From assembly GCA_934402515.1 (NCBI GenBank), contig CAKRTZ010000006.1:1-60868 (forward strand): a stretch of 60,868 nt of DNA. The letters run 5' to 3'. This document shows, in pieces, positions 59,937-60,868 of the stretch; position 1 is the first letter of the stretch, and the number at the start of each line of letters is the position of its first letter. The stretch comes from an uncultured Lachnospiraceae bacterium (GTDB taxonomy: Bacteria > Bacillota > Clostridia > Lachnospirales > Lachnospiraceae). Below the pieces are notes generated by a model. It did not search any database, was not told the origin of the DNA, and saw only the letters and a program-made list of their open reading frames with translations. The translations under genes were made by a program, and so were the position numbers.

Positions 59937-60765
59937 GAATTCCCTTCTCCGTAATCTCGATTTTACCGCTCTTCAGTAGATTTCCCACCGCACGTTTAAA
60001 TTCATTTTTACTCATTTGGGTCTCTCTTCGGATCACTTCCGGCGATGCCTTATCGTTAAAGGGCAGTCTGCCGTCATACTCCATAATCATCTGCCATACT
60101 TTCTCCGCATCTGCACCGATCTGAAGATATGCCTTTTCCCTTACGCTTAAGGACAGCTTGCCGTCCGGTTTCACCTCTGCCACTCTCGCCTCAATGACCT
60201 GTCCGGTATGCACGTTTCCGTACATTTCCTTCTTGGGAATCATGGCGCTGTAGCAGTCATCCACTGCCACATAGGCACCGTACTCCGGGTTCACCTCGTA
60301 AACAAAACCGGTTACTTTATCATCCTTCTGGTAAGGGCTGTCCGTCTTCAGATCATGATAAATATTCATGGATGCACAGAGACGTCGGCTCTTATCCACA
60401 TAAAGCTTCACCAGGCACTCATCCCCGGGACGAACCTTTCCCATCTGTTCCTTGAAAGGCAGCAAAAGATCCTTTTCCAGTCCCCAATCCAGGAACGCTC
60501 CGATCTTTCCCACCTGTTTTACCTGCAGTCTGGCCAGTTCCCCGATCACAATGCCCGGTGTGCGGGTGGTTGCGATGAGCCGGTCACTGGAATCCCGATA
60601 GAGGAACACCGTGATCGCATCCCCCAGTTTGGTGCCGGCAGGCACTTGTTTGATAGGAAGAAGTACCTTCTCCTCCGGGTTTACCCTGGCGGATTCTGCC
60701 AGGTATACGCCGAAATCTACTATTTTTACGACCTCAAGAGTCTGTTTTTCTCCTAAACGAAGCAT
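59926..60765 (-). CDS. CvfB-like S1 domain RNA-binding protein
   Basis: 279 residues. Three S1-like beta barrels and a C-terminal winged helix are the CvfB layout: EVVKIVDFGVYLAES at the start, VKQVGKIGAFLDWGLEKDLLLP in the second, YEVNPEYGAYVAVDD in the third and MSKNEFKRAVGNLLKSGKIEI at the end. Known CvfB proteins bind RNA and affect virulence-factor expression in Staphylococcus; here the targets are unknown. It is the first gene of a pair with the CPBP protease. ATG at 60765 has only a modest ribosome binding site. Confidence 0.92.
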   Translation of the reverse strand: MLRLGEKQTLEVVKIVDFGVYLAESARVNPEEKVLLPIKQVPAGTKLGDAITVFLYRDSSDRLIATTRTPGIVIGELARLQVKQVGKIGAFLDWGLEKDLLLPFKEQMGKVRPGDECLVKLYVDKSRRLCASMNIYHDLKTDSPYQKDDKVTGFVYEVNPEYGAYVAVDDCYSAMIPKKEMYGNVHTGQVIEARVAEVKPDGKLSLSVREKAYLQIGADAEKVWQMIMEYDGRLPFNDKASPEVIRRETQMSKNEFKRAVGNLLKSGKIEITEKGIHAK

Positions 60766-60796
60766 ATGATTAACCGCGCCTTTCTATTTTGTTTTG

Positions 60797-60815
60797 ATAA
60801 CGATTCCATCGTTAT
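60797..60815. promoter_or_regulatory. Palindrome in the cvfB leader
   Basis: ATAACGAT-TCC-ATCGTTAT, a perfect 8-3-8 inverted repeat about 30 bases upstream of the ATG. It could be an operator or an RNA hairpin, and no matching consensus is known to me. TTATAC a little upstream may be part of the promoter, with no clear -35. Bases 60766-60868 hold nothing else that I can support. Confidence 0.45.
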
Positions 60816-60868
60816 AGAAACTGTATAATGCAATAGGAATTGCCTTGTCTGTCATTCAAGGCCACCGT

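Noticed and set aside
1..60868. CRISPR array, tRNA or rRNA genes, prophage, transposase genes
   Set aside because: No regularly spaced direct repeats, no cloverleaf-like or rRNA-like sequence, and no integrase, phage or transposase reading frame was recognised by eye. A tRNAscan or CRISPR search would settle it.

Overview
The window looks like chromosome of a motile, spore-forming member of the Clostridia, most likely the Lachnospiraceae. Supporting signs are a moderate GC content, strong AGGAGG-type ribosome binding sites, TG-extended sigma-A promoters, a Spo0A DNA-binding domain gene, the mbl-flhO-flhP flagellar arrangement, a cdaA-cdaR-glmM operon, type 2 leuA, and Firmicute-type LexA and Spo0A boxes. 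The assignment to a family is inference. No rRNA, tRNA, CRISPR array, prophage or insertion sequence with a transposase was recognised.

Positions 1-23400 form a surface polysaccharide region. A leftward operon starts at a strong promoter at 17004-17032 and runs off the left edge. In transcription order it encodes a polyprenyl-phosphate sugar transferase (initiating enzyme), a Wzz-like chain-length protein, a GT2, an EpsG-type polymerase, another GT2, two GT4 enzymes, a GT2, a GT52 (sialyltransferase-like) enzyme, a PglK/MsbA-like ABC exporter, a GT2, a secreted DUF5722 glycoside-hydrolase-like protein, PseB, PseC and the start of a dolichol-phosphate-mannose-type glycosyltransferase. Facing it is a rightward MBOAT O-acyltransferase plus SGNH-like protein pair, suggesting acylation of the polymer. 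Behind these is a leftward group (GT2, secreted LRR-like protein, DUF6044 membrane protein).

Positions 23500-32200 hold a stand-alone Spo0A C-terminal domain whose promoter contains a Spo0A box, a GtrB-like glycosyltransferase, GDP-fucose synthesis (gmd, fcl) split by a LIC_10190-type membrane protein, rfbD co-transcribed with an HD-GYP phosphodiesterase, and a divergent DUF3048 lipoprotein.

Positions 32200-60868 are mostly housekeeping genes. They include leuA with a folded leader, HPr, and a recD2-comFC-yvyF-(two membrane proteins)-cdaA-cdaR-glmM run linking c-di-AMP synthesis and cell-wall precursor supply. They continue with mbl-flhO-flhP-flgJ-like genes, an SOS-controlled uvrB-uvrA pair, ftsE-ftsX-M23 hydrolase-ctpA (septal or sidewall hydrolysis control), a PucR/CdaR-type regulator, a REC-GGDEF diguanylate cyclase, a divergent TagA-like protein, a CPBP protease and a CvfB-like S1 protein.

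The least explained signals are non-coding. One is a family of short elements ending in TAACTATTCAGA that lie at gene 3' ends. Another is a ~145 bp nested palindrome between uvrB and ctpA. The others are the leuA leader fold, an orphan terminator-like hairpin before the PucR regulator, and the Spo0A box inside the promoter of the Spo0A-domain gene.
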